Below are positions 1-13,306 of a stretch of DNA of 64,000 nucleotides, one piece after another. The notes under the pieces are model-generated. The model did not search any database. It had not been told where the DNA came from and worked only from the letters and a program-made list of their open reading frames with translations. The translations under genes were made by a program, and so were the position numbers. The stretch is from Phoebastria nigripes (taxonomy: Eukaryota; Chordata; Aves; Procellariiformes; Diomedeidae): the NCBI GenBank assembly GCA_035582835.1, contig JAYKAV010002796.1, positions 1,766 to 65,765 of the forward strand, in the 5' to 3' direction. Position 1 is the stretch's first letter, and the number at the start of each line of letters is the position of its first letter.

Positions 1-3000
1 GCTCTGCACTATTCCTGGAGTCCGTGATTCATTCCCTTCAAACACCCTAGCAAATCTACTCTTGTATACCATCTTATGGCAAGTCTCTCTGCTTTTTTTC
101 AGGCTCCAATTACTGTTAAGGCTTTTCTGATTGTTTACATGGATGTGGGAACTTTGCACCATATGCTTGCTTTCCTGTGTGTCGTCCTGCTCTCATAAAA
201 GGCAATAGGAAATTGTTCATGGCCACAAGGTTGAGTCCACAGCTAATGGTGTTCAAGCAATTTCCTCATCAACAAATCTTCATGGAGTATTGAATNTGAA
301 ATACAGACCTGAAGACACAAAGACAATATGTCCATATTAAAGTCCTCAGTGATAAGGACCAAGGTGATAAGGAGAAACAAAGACACAATAAAGTCCTTGG
401 GGCAGATTTTTTGTTGTTGTTTTACAGAAATTTTCTATAAATTTTCAACCCTGTCTCAGCACCTCCTTATGGAGCAGTTTTGTCTGAGGAGAAGGCAGTT
501 ACCTCACCATACACCTCCAATCTACACAGCAGAAATACTGCGTTTTGGGACATCCTCATGACTTCTGCTGAAACATCAATCTTGCACGCATTTTTGTGCA
601 GTAGAAAAACTACATAGGGGCCTACGATAGACAATGTAAAAACAGTTGTTAACCATAATAAATATAGACAGGTTTACCATTATTTATTTATTTCCTAGTC
701 TGAAAGAAGAAAATAGGCTTTGCAGGGAAATTACCTAGTTTTAAAGAAATCATTAAAAGTTCATTGCTACAGTTTGGTTCTAGGATCCTTTGAAGAGCAG
801 TTCATATTAAAAAAACTACTGCATATATCTGAGCAAGACTTTGTACTCTCAGACTTGATCAGTCCTGTTACCCTGGGATGAAAGGAGAACAGCTGACCAG
901 GTTTTTACAGGACTAAAGACTCAACAAAAAACAACCTGACAAGGGAACCCAGTCTCTCTGTAACTGCTAAAAAGATGAGATAAAAAATCATAAAGCTTGT
1001 GGAAGAGCATAGGAGATATTCAGCCAGGTCTTGCTCTTCCCTTGTTTCACATAAAAAACTGTCAGCATCTGAATGTGTGGGTGAAAACTACTGATATCTT
1101 TTTTCTTGATGGTGTTATCTTCCCAGTATCATGTTGCAAGTAAGAGTGGCTTCAGGCAGAGATTGTAGAAAAGGTATTGAAATCAGGTACCTTTTGGAGG
1201 AATGAAGTGTCTCCTGCCAGCTCCAGAGATAACAGGCCCACCTGTGAAAGTGCCACACATATACTAAGTCCCACATTTTCAGTCTTGACCCAGGCAAGCC
1301 TATGGAGATGATTATTCTATTTAAAACCACCTGTGAGGAGTTATCAGAGGTACATCTGTCCTCCACAGAAAGAGGGCTGTCTACCTACAACCACCACCTT
1401 CACGCAAGTGACATGATGAAGCCTCCACTATTGCCGAGACATACCCATTAGTATGAGGCAAACTGCTCTGAAAGAAAAAAAAAACACATTATTTTTGAAA
1501 GTTTAGGATCCTTTTCATATTATACAATGTTTTACTGTATTTGGATATAGCAAATGTGTAAATAATGATCTGTCTTCAGAATAAGGAAGTGAAATCATAC
1601 CTGTGAATTTTAAATATCATTTGTCACAGTTTTGGTATGATTATACACTGGCCCCAGTCAGGCTAGCCTTCTGCTAAGGTCTATTTATTAACAGATATTG
1701 AACAGAAAATTTATCAAAATACATGACTTGGAAGACAAAATTAGCACCTTACAGAACTTTTTTATGACTGCTGCTGTTCTGTGAAACATACAGAAAACTT
1801 TTATGTATCTACCCTTTGAGGAATCAGGATTTTAAGTATGTGATAGAAAATAAGCTTTGACTGGATTATGTTGAGACATTAAAAAAAAAAAAATACATTG
1901 AGCACAGCTCTGTGGGAAGGAGCCCCAGAAACCTCTGACTGGACAACATCTGTTTGAAGTGATAATTTGGCTCCCTCAGTGACCAAACTGATTACATGAG
2001 AAGTGGAAGGAGATATTGGCACTCTGGAGTCTCAAGACTGTTACAACATGAAACTGAGTGATTTTACAAATTTTTCCCAGATTTTACCATGGAAGAACAT
2101 AGCACTCTATACTTATGTAAGGAATATTTCTTATCTAGATTAATAGTCCGAGTGGAATTTCTTCTTGTCTAGTGCATCTATTTTTCTATGCTTCTTCATA
2201 TAACCACAGGACAGACAGGAGTGTATTAATACTACAACTTCAGCAATATCTTTCTTCATTGCTTTAGTACCTGAACCTCAGCTTTCCTAAAGACCAACCA
2301 AGCTGCAACAGGTGCTAAGAGTTTGCCAATGATCAAATATTTTCCTGTTCTCCACATGCCGGTCAAGGAGACAACATAATTGTCTTTAACCAGCATTGCA
2401 TGACATTCACCAACATCACACCCTCCCAGGTGGGCATCACACCACAGATCAGTGGTTCCACAAAAGGCATTTTCTCAGGTCATTGCGAAGAGATTTTAAG
2501 TCTAGAAGGTCACTGTGGTTGTAGTGGTAATGGTGGTGATATTATTATTCTTCACAGTGCACTGTATAAATATTGCACTAGCAAGAACATGTCTCAGTCC
2601 CTTGCACAGCCACAGAGCACCAGGGTGGGCTTCACGACTGAGAGGGTATTGAAAGCATCAGAATATGCCAGGGGCTGCCTGGAGTGGGGTGTTGCTGATT
2701 TGCAAAGGTCATATCCCTGAGTACATTAAATCTTTTGGAATTATCCTGTTCATTTGTAATCTGAGATGCTTTGTAAGTCTCAATCCTAGGAGTTTATGTA
2801 AGTTCTGCTGGTAATACATGGTATATGGCAAGTTGGTTAAGAAGAACAAATAATGCCCCTAGCTAAGAACAGAAAAATAAAGCTAGATGAAGTTTAGATA
2901 AACTGATGTCAGAGAAGCAGTCCATAAGTTAACATGAATTTGGGATTGATTCCCTTGATTCCCTTGAATGCCTTGAATTTGGGATTGATTTTTCAGCTGA

Positions 3001-6000
3001 ATTTTTCCTCTCCCACAGTGAAGTCTTTTTGTTAACATATGTATGCAAACTAATTAACTTAATGAAGCTGTTTTGTTTGTAGAATTTTAACATAAGAGAG
3101 GGAGGCCACTTTTCCAGATCATTGGATGTAGAGGGTCAATAGCAACACAATTTATTTGAGCTCCAGCTACTAGAATTAATTTCAGATTGTCCTATAATTG
3201 CTCTTACAAAGCAGCTCCTACAAAGCTAGGCCTAGTCTAGCAATTCAGTGATGTCTCATGAGTTTTTATTTCATTTATTGGAAATTCAAGGATGTCTAAT
3301 AAAATATATGACCTAAAGAAAACTTCTGAATCCCTAATATTTAACTGAAGCAGTGGAGGTCAACTGCATCATGAGAATCTTAGGGAGATCAAAAAGGGCT
3401 AATCAGACTGAGGTATTGATTAGCCCCAATCTTTCTGTGCATTTATTAAGGACAGGGAACTGAAGATGTTGCTTCCTCCAGGGATAAGGGTAGGAAGAAA
3501 AGGAACTCTTCAGAAAACAACATGAGATCAAGAGAGAGCTGTCAGAGCCCTCATGGACACTAATGGGCTCTCATGTCCCTGACCAGCCTCCCCCACCCCT
3601 GCCCATTTCCCAGGGCCCCACTTCAGCCCAGCCTGGGCCCTCAGTCCCTGCTCGCCATGCTCAGGGGCTGTGGGACATCTCCCTGACCCTTAGGGAGCAG
3701 CCCTTGCTGCATCCTGGCAACGGCACTTTGCTTGTCCCTGCTCATGTCACACTGAAAAACTCAGTTGGGTCTCCACACAGAGCCCCTACACCATTTGCCT
3801 CCCCATTAGTGGAGGTAGCACCTGGTCCCACATGGCAGAAGCCCTTCATGGGTCTCAGGTCTCCTGCTGGAAGATCTGTGGGGGGCACATGGGATTAGGC
3901 AATGAGATTGGCACCATTAGGTTGGAGCTAAGATCCAGCCCTCTTTCTAGAGGGGCCCTTGGAGAAAGGTTGGTCTTTGTGGTGTACCGCTGTCTGTCCT
4001 TCAGCGCTGTAGATGCTCTCCTGCACCAGGCACAGCCGTCCGGCACATCTTCAGCAGCAGCGCGTGAGGGGTTTCGTTCTCCATAACTCAGCTCAGAAAC
4101 ATCACCTGCGTTTCCTTTGAAATTCCTAGCCGCTCTTTGTAGTGTGTCCTGGAAGCAATGAGACTTTACTAAGTCACAACAATTTGGACATTAGATTTCC
4201 TAATGGGCCACAAAACATTCATTAATAATTGCAACCATTAACTCACTTTTGAGTCTGGAAGTAGAGAAGAAAAATGAGTGAGATCCCAGCTCTAAGCCCA
4301 GATCCTGCACACCTTGCATGTAAAGTGAGGGTTGTGGCTGAAATCAGGTACCACTGAAGCTGACGGCATAGCAGTAGTCTCTGGCTTGATGTCATCTGTT
4401 TGTGTAAGTGGTTTGCTGTGTTCTGGGCCTGTAACCTTCTTATTTCAGTGGGGCTTATACAGATAACGGAGTCTCTCTGCCTGGAACGGCTTGCAAGACC
4501 CAGGCTGGCGTCAGCAGCTCACTCCTCTACCTGCCTTTATGTCCTTCTAAAAAGCTTGTTCAAACACAGTTCATGTGTCTGGACAGACGTCAGTAGTAGC
4601 TGGAAAACTAAGTCCCTTAGTGACAGGTCATATATTTTTCCGTAATACATCGACAAATAAAATGCCCAATACCTTCTGGCAGGGTGACTGTGGTCANATA
4701 GCATGGCCTGATTATCCGGGAAGAAAAACACGGGGGAATGATCCTCTTTCAACTCCTCCACTGGCACTGGAAGCCTCCTGACCGGGGGGCTGCAATGGTG
4801 GGAGGTGCTCAGCAGGGGGATGTCCTGCTCTGAATGAACACACCACTCGCCTGCAAAGGCGGGACAGCCCCACTCACCGCCACCGCCACTGCTCCTTTCT
4901 AAAGCAAACAACAAAAAAGTGCATTATAACACTGCCTAAAAATTTCTTTTTAGCAGTTAGCCNAAGAAACGTAGCCAAACATGTATTCAGACACTTCTTG
5001 AGTACGATGCTCCAGCTACTTCCACACAAATTCCTACAAGGGTTTTATGTAATTCACTAAGAAGATTTTCAGGAGAACTTAGGATTTCCTGATCACTTTA
5101 ATTACATGAAAAATCTGCCTTCGGAGAGGTTTACGCTATCACTTCCCCTATGGCAGTGGTCCATTAATCATTAATCTTCCCAATGCCACGGCAAGATTAT
5201 ACATGCAATTCTGTATCTTTTTAATTTCCACTGTGGAGTTCGTGCAAAATTTAAGAGGCTGCATGGCATATCACAGGGAGAAAGGTCTCAAGTGATTTTG
5301 GCAGAGCATCAGTTTTACTCTAAGTGTTTATATAAACGATTTCAACCCTTAAAAATTCCCAGCTGGCACTACAGGCAACAGCCACAATAACAAAAGGGAT
5401 AGGATACATGAGATGAACAGCCGGATTTAAAATTTTCTTGTATTGTGCACAGAGCCAAGTCACATCAAGCCAAATGAAACAGAAGCACATTCAAAATGGA
5501 AGAACATTAATACTGAGGATATGCTTCTTTGGGAATAGGTTTAAGGATTTCCACTGATCCCCAAAAAAGAAAGAAAGACCTGAAAGGATTTCTCCATGGA
5601 CACGCCATCTTCTGCAGGACAAACCTAAGCAGCACAAGGCATTTTTAGAGATAACTGCAGAGCAACACGTGTCTAGGTTGGAGGACATTTGCAAGGTGTT
5701 TTTGAATTTGGGTTCTCCACCATTTCCACTTTTTCTTCTTTTCTGTCTGCTCTCCCTTGGGCCTGAATGTTTGTCATCTTTAATATCACAGTTCCTTTAC
5801 TCTGAAAAGCAGCCATACTGTTGGAGGAATATTTCTGTGTAAGGTAAAATACAACAAGGACAGCATATTGTTCCCATATTTCACAAAGACATCACTTTGC
5901 CAGCAGGGATGTGGGCACTGGACCACAGCTATTTTTGTTTAGTGCTCAGACTTAGAGCTACAAACCTCTGCTCCACGGCTCGCTGATTAGGGGCAGGGTT

Positions 6001-8772
6001 TGTAATGACTCCGCACCTCATTTCACAGGCCATGGTTTCAGACTGGTTGAATGTGGGATTTTCAAGGAGTGAGGGTAAAACTGTCCCTTTCTCTTAGGCT
6101 TCACATTTTTGAAGTTATGGTTGTATCTGGAACAAAGCTTTTCAGTTTCTTGAAGAGCCTTGATTGATACTTGGTGACAGAAAACTGCAGCTGGGAGTGA
6201 AAAACCTACTCATTGTTGATAAGAAAAAACACTGCAACTTCAAGGATAAGAGCTTGGTGAGTTTCAGACTGTGGAAAGCTGCTGTTCAGAGCAAGTAGAC
6301 AGCCTGCCCTGCCCTGCAAAACCGAGGGGCAAGCACTTGCAAAGCAGCAGAAATGGCTAATGCACTCGCTGATCCTCCCCACAGTCCCTCATCCTACCCC
6401 AGGTCCCCACCTCTCCTCCCCATCCACTGTCCTCCCATGGCCCATCACACCACACCACTTCCTGGGAACCAGGATCACCTCCAAACCACACTACAGACAC
6501 CCAGAGCATCCCTTCAGAGCCTGACAAAAACCCAGCCGCATTGTGCCGCTTGCACATAAGACAGAGAAACCTGCCCCTGCCTCATCCATTGGGGATTGAA
6601 CGTCTCTGAACAGTCGTGCTCCTGAAGATGCTCTCTAAATAAAAGCATTTGTGGTAGTGCTACTCCTGCTAAGGTGGAGCTGGGTGCTTTTCATTGTGGG
6701 CCCTCTTCTGCGCCCTTTTCACCGGGAAGACCGGCTTTAGCTGGAAGAAAACAATGAGAAATCATGTCCAGGGCTGAAAATCTTGCTCATTTTTTTTGTC
6801 AGAGTAGACAGATAATAAATNCCTTCCACTGCAGACATGTAGGAATGGCAGAAAAACTGTTTTGCTCAAGAGGATGCTTGATCATGTGATGGTACTGGCA
6901 GGGATGTGGAAGAGAGGAAAGCATCCAGCCAACACCAATGGCCTCTTTGGACTGTCTCTGGTGACCTGCAGCTAAACTTGCTGCCTCTCTGGGCAGCTAG
7001 CTTGGCTCCTGGACATCTGAGAGGCAACTCAATAGCCTAAGAGGCAGCATGGGGCCAAACAAAATGTGTTGCTGCTCTTTCTGTGGCTCTGATGAATCCA
7101 CTTAACCTCCAAGCTAAAGGCAGGAGACTGCCCTTCCTGGAGAGAGGAAGGTGAAAGGCTGCAGTGATCAAGTAGCTANTGTTAATAAAATGGTCTGTAC
7201 ATGCAAAAGCTCACTAGGATGCATTGAAAAAAAGTCCTTTATTTGGAAAACTTACTTTTACAAAAGAACGTCTAAGTGCTAGAAGTGCAGGAGTTTGCCT
7301 CAGAACAGTCACTAGAGGTGCTTTCATTGCCTATCAGCTCACTCATCAGAGATGGAGCCTGAAGCCGGAGGCAGCAGACCCCCGGAGCAGTGCGTTGCTG
7401 CAGGTGCCTTGGATGGGCGGATCGCACTTGCTCACAGCCGGGTTGTCTCTCTTTCTCCCAGCCCAGAGGAATGACAGGGCTTATAGCTCCAAGCGTGCTC
7501 TTTGAGTGCAAGCTGGAAAAATCTGCCTCTGCCTCATACAGCAGGATTTAATGAAATAAATGGAAAAATGCACTTTGATTATGAACACTGACAAATTAGT
7601 TCAGAAAATGGATCATCCAATCATGGTTTTAAGATGAAGAAAGCTCTGTCATATGTAAGCAGAGAGGGTTATAAAGCAGTTAAATAGAGAATAGAGAAAA
7701 GAGCTGTATGCAGAAATCAATGTGAGCTTCCATCCTAAATCAATATTACTTTATGTTCCCAACCACCAGTACTTACTTACAAACAGGATAAGAAATTATT
7801 TGCAATAACCAATTCAACTCTTTAGGTAGCTAGCATAGGGCATGCTGATGTACTGAAATTATAAAACTTACCCAGATAAGGCATTCAGAATTAGGCTGAT
7901 GCAAAATGTTCAGGAAGGCTGTTCCAAAATTTGCAGGAATTGAATCTCTTTGTTAAACTTCAAAAATAACATGAGTCACTAGCAAATTTACACCACTGAC
8001 TCGGAAGAAACAAATACCTTTTCTGATAAATGATAAGCTATCAGCTTGAAGGAATAAAAGTGAAAAAATGTACATACAAGGTTTAGCACTTTCTTCTCGT
8101 TTCTTACCTCATGAATGGCTTGATATTAACAGAGTGTTCCTCTGAGGTTAAGCCTGTATCTAAAACTCTACCACAGGAACATTATTTCTTAGCTTTCACT
8201 GTAAGTTTCCATGGAGGCCAAGAACCAACTGTAATGAAAAATAGAGTTTTCAGCAGAGCCTGAACCTGTGTTGACAGCCGTCTTTCCGGAAAAGCTGATT
8301 ACTGGCATGGCTGTTCTCCTGTCTCTCCTGTTCAGAAGCAGCCGCAAATACATCAATATTACCTGTGGAAATGCTACACACACAGAAAATCACGTTTATT
8401 GGACTTANTTGCAGTATATACTGTTACTGTAAAGTTCGAGATCCCTTAGGCAAGTTACTTTGTTCACTCTCCTTTAGGCAATGCAAATTCTTCCTTAATA
8501 AAACGCTTCGTGTTAATTTTAGAACTACTCCACGATGACAGACGGACAGAGAGCAGCAATGGTCCAGGGCAGGAACAGAGTCCTCTTGGGTAGTGCGCCT
8601 GCTGACTTGATGATGAATCCCAAATTGGCTGTTCAGTCTGTGTTCACTTCTCTTGACTCTATTACTGCAAGAAAACCAAGCTCAGAAGACCACACAGTGT
8701 GGTGTGTGGCATCCCAACCAGTGTGGCTACATGCAAGTCACAGCTCTTGATGTGCTCCTTCAGCTGGGGTAA
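1..8772. other. AT-rich intergenic DNA, no recognised gene
   Basis: No reading frame here resembles a protein I know, and the frames longer than 60 codons look like chance. A GC- and pyrimidine-rich patch at about 3540-4080 and another at 6300-6560 keep longer frames open simply because they have few stop codons. A short run at 2937-2992 is a local duplication. In the human map the stretch beyond ATP6AP1L on this side is a large gene-poor gap before TMEM167A, which agrees with what is seen. Confidence 0.6.
2937..2992. repeat. Short local direct duplication
   Basis: The 16-base unit gaatttgggattgatt appears twice, at the two ends of this stretch. Between the copies are short reiterations of cccttgatt and cccttgaat. 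It looks like replication slippage, with no sign of a mobile element. Confidence 0.6.
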
Positions 8773-8802
8773 ATTTTGAATTCTAATGAAAAGTTTCTTA
8801 CA

Positions 8803-9345
8803 ATGAATATGATTCATATTAAACAACTGGCTGTTAACAGGGTTTGCGCAGTTCTGAAGGTAGTTTTGGATCTTTGTTCTGCAACATCAAATATGGCCTG
8901 TAATGTTACAGCAAACAAATTAAGGGGTGAGCTAGGAACCATTGAATCAGATTTAAGATCTATCACACACCAGTTAAATGCCACGTCACAAGGCTTACTG
9001 GAAATGGAAAAAGCCTTAGGAGGTATTCAAGTAATGGTGAAGAACAGACCCATCCTGAAAAATGCAAACATCAGAGGGCAAGCTGAGCCATGGAAGTCCC
9101 GGAGAGAACTGATGACTGATTTGCTACTACCTGAGTTACTAAGAGAAGATATAATGCAGACTACCAGTAACGATAATGTGAATGCTAGCCCAAAACCCTG
9201 GTGCTGCGTATTGGAAGATCTTCTTAGGATGATGCTGAGTAAAAATTCTCCCACGGGAATGGTTCTTCCACCGACTCTATCTTCTGTGCATATAAGTAAG
9301 AAGCAACAGCAGCTAAGGATATGGTTCTTTGTTACTCATGGTTAG
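8803..9345 (+). CDS. Unassigned 180-residue ORF with coiled-coil-like segment
   Basis: The frame is open from just after an in-frame TAA at 8770-8772 to a stop at 9343-9345, and its first ATG is at 8803. I do not recognise the protein. It looks protein-like rather than random. About residues 35-82 carry a heptad-like spacing of Leu, Ile and Met (for example KLRGELGTIESDLRSI) with several Asn-X-Ser/Thr sites. A Leu-rich stretch (MTDLLLPELLRED) follows. No signal peptide or obvious membrane span is seen. No splice signals force it to be an exon. A second open frame at 8535-8750 precedes it in another phase. Options are a decayed host gene, a fragment of an endogenous viral element such as an envelope or phosphoprotein-type coil, or chance. 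Function is unknown. Confidence 0.3.
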   Translation: MNMIHIKQLAVNRVCAVLKVVLDLCSATSNMACNVTANKLRGELGTIESDLRSITHQLNATSQGLLEMEKALGGIQVMVKNRPILKNANIRGQAEPWKSRRELMTDLLLPELLREDIMQTTSNDNVNASPKPWCCVLEDLLRMMLSKNSPTGMVLPPTLSSVHISKKQQQLRIWFFVTHG

Positions 9346-12300
9346 ATACAGCTTTTCAGGATTGAAGTGGCAATTTTTCCCTTTGTACTAGGCTACCATT
9401 TTCCCAAACAGGCCTTCTTTCTGTGCTCCTGGGGACAGTTTCTGAAACTGAAGGTTGCATCCACCTTTTTGAAAGTCCTCCACTGAAAAAAAAATCTGCC
9501 AGAAATACCAGTGCTGCTACAGCAAGAATCAATGTTTAAAGGAGGGGAGGGAAATGCCACCATTTTAAAAACTTGAAGGAAAGAAACAAATCTACTTCTT
9601 CTGGCTTGCTGGAATTCAGTGTTACTTACCAGCTAGTGGACTCATGGTTTTTCTCCCTGTCTTCACAGTGACCTTGGCTTTGATTATTCCTTGTGCATTC
9701 GTAACTAATACTATGCCAACTGTCCACCACTATAGTTCNAAGAACAGTACTTAACGTACTGCCTGAAAACCTAGTTTTCTGAAGATGTGAAGTTGCCTAA
9801 TATTGGGGCGAGGGGCAATTATATAAAATTTTAACCACAGCAGCTGAAATGTATGAGAAACAAATGTATTTATTTGTTCAATTCAGTGTTATCATTGCAC
9901 AGTGAGAGCTGCATAGTCTGTGAAATTTACCCTGTTTCAGTTAAAGGAAATGAGACTCTTCCCTTCGAGTTTGAGTGAGAGTGGATGGGGCCCTGAATTT
10001 CAAACAGTGAATCAGTTTTGAAAAGATGCTATAAGGCTTTTGTTTGAATGAACATATATATGCTGAAAAGGCTGCTGTGTTCTCACGCAGCAATGAACTT
10101 ATGCAGAATGTGGACCATGTAAAAAAGCTTATATTTTATTAACGAGTCTGTTAGTGCCCATGTAGCTTATTTTTGTAGCAAGCAAATAATTTTAACTTGA
10201 ATTTTCTTGTTTCAGGACCAGAGCAATGGAATGCCTCTGTTCCAAAATGTGCATTTGATAAGGATTGTTTGGCTCACAGAAAATGCAGCCTACTGGGAAT
10301 GCAAAAATCCACATTTTGCCTTTTTCAACCATGNGTGCTTGCTTTTATACATGGCAGAAGGAGACAGAAACTGCAATGATGATGACTTTTTCTTCTGGTG
10401 CTTTTTCCACTAAAGCATCATTAACTCTTTACAAATATATGGCTCATAATTCCAGTCCTATGACTGAACATTGTATTTCCTGTCTAACTCAATTAATGTA
10501 TTTATCCTTTCTAACTCTTGCTGGCACCTGAGCAGAAACATGACGACACTGAGCATACCTGGCAGAGNAGAATTATCTGCCGCTGCCAGGCAGGACTGCA
10601 ACATGGAAAGGCCCAGCAGAGAGAAGATAACTACTAACTGTACTCCTCCACCCAAGAGATTCTGGGTGTAACACCAGTTGCGTCATGGTTTAGAAAAAGC
10701 TGAGAAAAGGAAAGGAATTTTCTTTTTCTTGACAACTTTTTTTATTCTTATCCGCATTCTCTTTTTCTTGTGAAGTTTGCCTTGTAAATAGTGGGTATAA
10801 ATTAACCTCTCTTGTTCAAGTGCATTCCTGCTAAAAGGGCCCCATCCATCTTTTAATTCTGCACCAAAAATTCTGCACTGACATGTGCTGGAGATTTGCA
10901 GTGCTGAGTCTCCCGAGCATAAACCCAGCAGATATCACCTCAGCCTCAAAACCAAGATAAGGCAAAGGGAACATGGGTGGGTTGGAAAATAGCTATGGAA
11001 GGAGGTTTAGAGGGACATGAGGTGTGAGGAACATGATTAGAGGGAAGCCCCCTTATTCCCAATTTATCAATCTCCCAAGAACCTCTTACAGCAACGGTGC
11101 TAATATTGCCTATTTAAAACATGCAAGAAAATGATAGGTAAGAATTATACTGACAGCATCATCAGATGCACACCAGAAGGTTAAATGAGCTGTGGGAGGA
11201 ACTAGCGCACTTGTGCCTCAGAGAACATGAGGTTTAGAGAGTGCTGCCATGCCCAAAGCCACCAAGCAGAGCTCTGCAGAGTGGGTATTTTACATCAGTG
11301 AATGACGGTAATTTTGACAGTCAGGCTACCACTGATTAGTGTCAGGTTTTTATTGCCTCACAGGCAAGCAAACCCCAGGCACAACAGCACTGCTCTCCAG
11401 ACTCTGAGGAACGTCACCTATTTAGCACTGGCATCCTCAACTCCTTCTAACATTGTCATCAGCCTACATCTATCATCGCTGTGTGCAAGCAGAGGGGACC
11501 AAGCCAGCGACTGTTTTGCCACTCCATATGGAATACTGTGGTTTTTATTTGCACCTTCTCATTTTAACCTCATTCAGGTTCCCAGACATTCATGTTTTTG
11601 CTTTCTTCCTTTACAAAACAGATAAAGTTTGGCAGTTACTGGCCACAGGCAGCCTTGCCCAGTCCCCAGAACCTTGTCTTTCATGTCTGGTTATGCTTCA
11701 AAGATGGGTTTTTTTCTCCTCTGAAGTGCCTTCCTAAATCAACTAACTGCTTTGGACTCCACATCTAGTCTGTGCGTCATCTGTGCTAATAAACAGGAGA
11801 TCTTTGGACATCCCTCAAGGTATTTAAAGACCACTGCAGTATAGTTTACAAAGACCACAGACAACTAATTAGATCTATTATCTAAAATGAAAAAGGCATT
11901 TGTTTACCCAATATGGTTTTGCAGAAGACTTTCTAACATGCTGGGGTTTGTATTATGTATGTATGACCTAAAAGCACTACAGCTAGTACATTACCGTGTT
12001 CTTCCTTGCTAGAAGTCAGGGCCAAATTACAGGCTAATTTGGAGTTCCCAAACTTTGACTCTAACAGCAGAAAGGATGAATGGGAAGACAGTATCTTAAA
12101 TGCTCAGAAGGAGGAGTGAAAATTATATCACAGTATCCTTTTCACTGCTAGGGAGCTTCCACCACTTTGTTTATATGTATTTTCAATTATAGCACTGGCT
12201 ATCTCCATTCAGGTCGAATTCCCAAGGGAGACTGATGGGATTTGATAGAAAAGAAATTAACCTAGAATTACAGGGTATAATGCTCATAATCCGTCTTTTG

Positions 12301-12660
12301 GCGCGGAGTTGAGCCGGGAAGTTAAGGGTAAGCCTTTGACCAGATGTCTACTGTTCTCCCACTAGATCCTTACAGTAAGCCTCCAGCTTAGACAGAGAAA
12401 AGTATCAAGATGCTGCTGTACCAGAGCCATCACTATTTCATCAGTGTAGTGGGTAATATGTAGCTTATACGGCTCTGAAGACTCCAAAGGAGGAAAAGGA
12501 GCTTATGAGGACAAAGAGGCAGGAATATAATTTGGAAGATAAAAGGAAAACATATACTGAGAAAGGAATGGATGCTATTTTGTCAGGACACAGAGCAGGG
12601 TGAATGAAGCAAACACAAAATCAGGAAAAATCTTGCCTTCTTAAAGAACAAGCAAAGATT
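9346..12660. other. Intergenic stretch between the unassigned ORF and ATP6AP1L
   Basis: No gene is recognised. One possible exon-like piece starts at 10216 after the acceptor-like run ttttcttgtttcag. It encodes a Cys motif, discussed under findings. The other frames of 60-107 codons have no recognisable motifs. Confidence 0.5.
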
Positions 12661-12663
12661 TTT

Positions 12664-12693
12664 TTTTATTTTGCAGTTTTTTGTATCTTTATT
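12664..12693 (-). promoter_or_regulatory. ATP6AP1L: Candidate ATP6AP1L polyadenylation signals
   Basis: On the minus strand two AATAAA hexamers are present (plus-strand tttatt at 12664 and about 12688). They lie some 310-340 bases past the ATP6AP1L stop codon, which would give a short 3' UTR. The assignment rests only on hexamer and distance. Confidence 0.35.
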
Positions 12694-13003
12694 TAATTTC
12701 AAAGTCTCCATTACTGATTCTCTCTTCAAGACTTGGTAAGCTGGATGAAAAGATAGCATTTTGGTTTTGTACTACAGGAATAAACTCCCACGACATGAAA
12801 TCTCTTACTCACAATGGCATTTTTTTTNTCTCGTTTCCCAAGGCATCTTTGAGATGGTTATCAATAAGTAACAGATACTAACTGGCTAAACAGTCTGTTA
12901 CCTACTTTTCCTTTCATCAGTTGGTGAAAAATCTGCACAAACTACATACGACAGTGCCAGCAGAAGAAAATACCACTTGTTTCACAGAGACAGATGCATA
13001 CTG

Positions 13004-13306
13004 CTAAATATAGATTTTACAGAACTGTTGGTTTCTAAGTTCATAGGACTCATTTCCACTGCTTCTCAGTGGCTCTTTCTCATCTCCCATGTCATTGTCT
13101 TTCATCTGTGCAAAATAGGCAGGAGAAGCTTTGCATTCATAGTGCCTGTCAAGAGATTTCAGGTGGATCAACATATGAAGAGCATAGGCAAGAACCAGCA
13201 GCAGAATCAGTGACATAACCAATCCCATAAGTATTGCTGGAGAGAAAAAGGATGCACAGTCTTTTGCATAGGCAAAATGTCCTTCTTGAATGTTAAAACC
13301 TTGAAT
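13004..13306 (-). CDS. ATP6AP1L: ATP6AP1L last coding exon (membrane span and tail)
   Basis: After the acceptor ttttgttctctttgtag the frame reads [20 protein letters not shown], matching [20 protein letters not shown] of Ac45. A hydrophobic span of about 23 residues follows, then [14 protein letters not shown], equivalent to LHMILSLKTMDRF. The cytosolic tail is longer and more acidic than that of Ac45 and ends in a TAG stop. This exon is the clearest evidence for gene identity. Confidence 0.9.
   Translation of the reverse strand: MQGFNIQEGHFAYAKDCASFFSPAILMGLVMSLILLLVLAYALHMLIHLKSLDRHYECKASPAYFAQMKDNDMGDEKEPLRSSGNESYELRNQQFCKIYI

Noticed and set aside
3563..3898. 111-codon Pro-rich plus-strand ORF
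   Set aside because: It lies in a pyrimidine-rich GC patch with a low stop-codon rate, and its sequence has no family resemblance.
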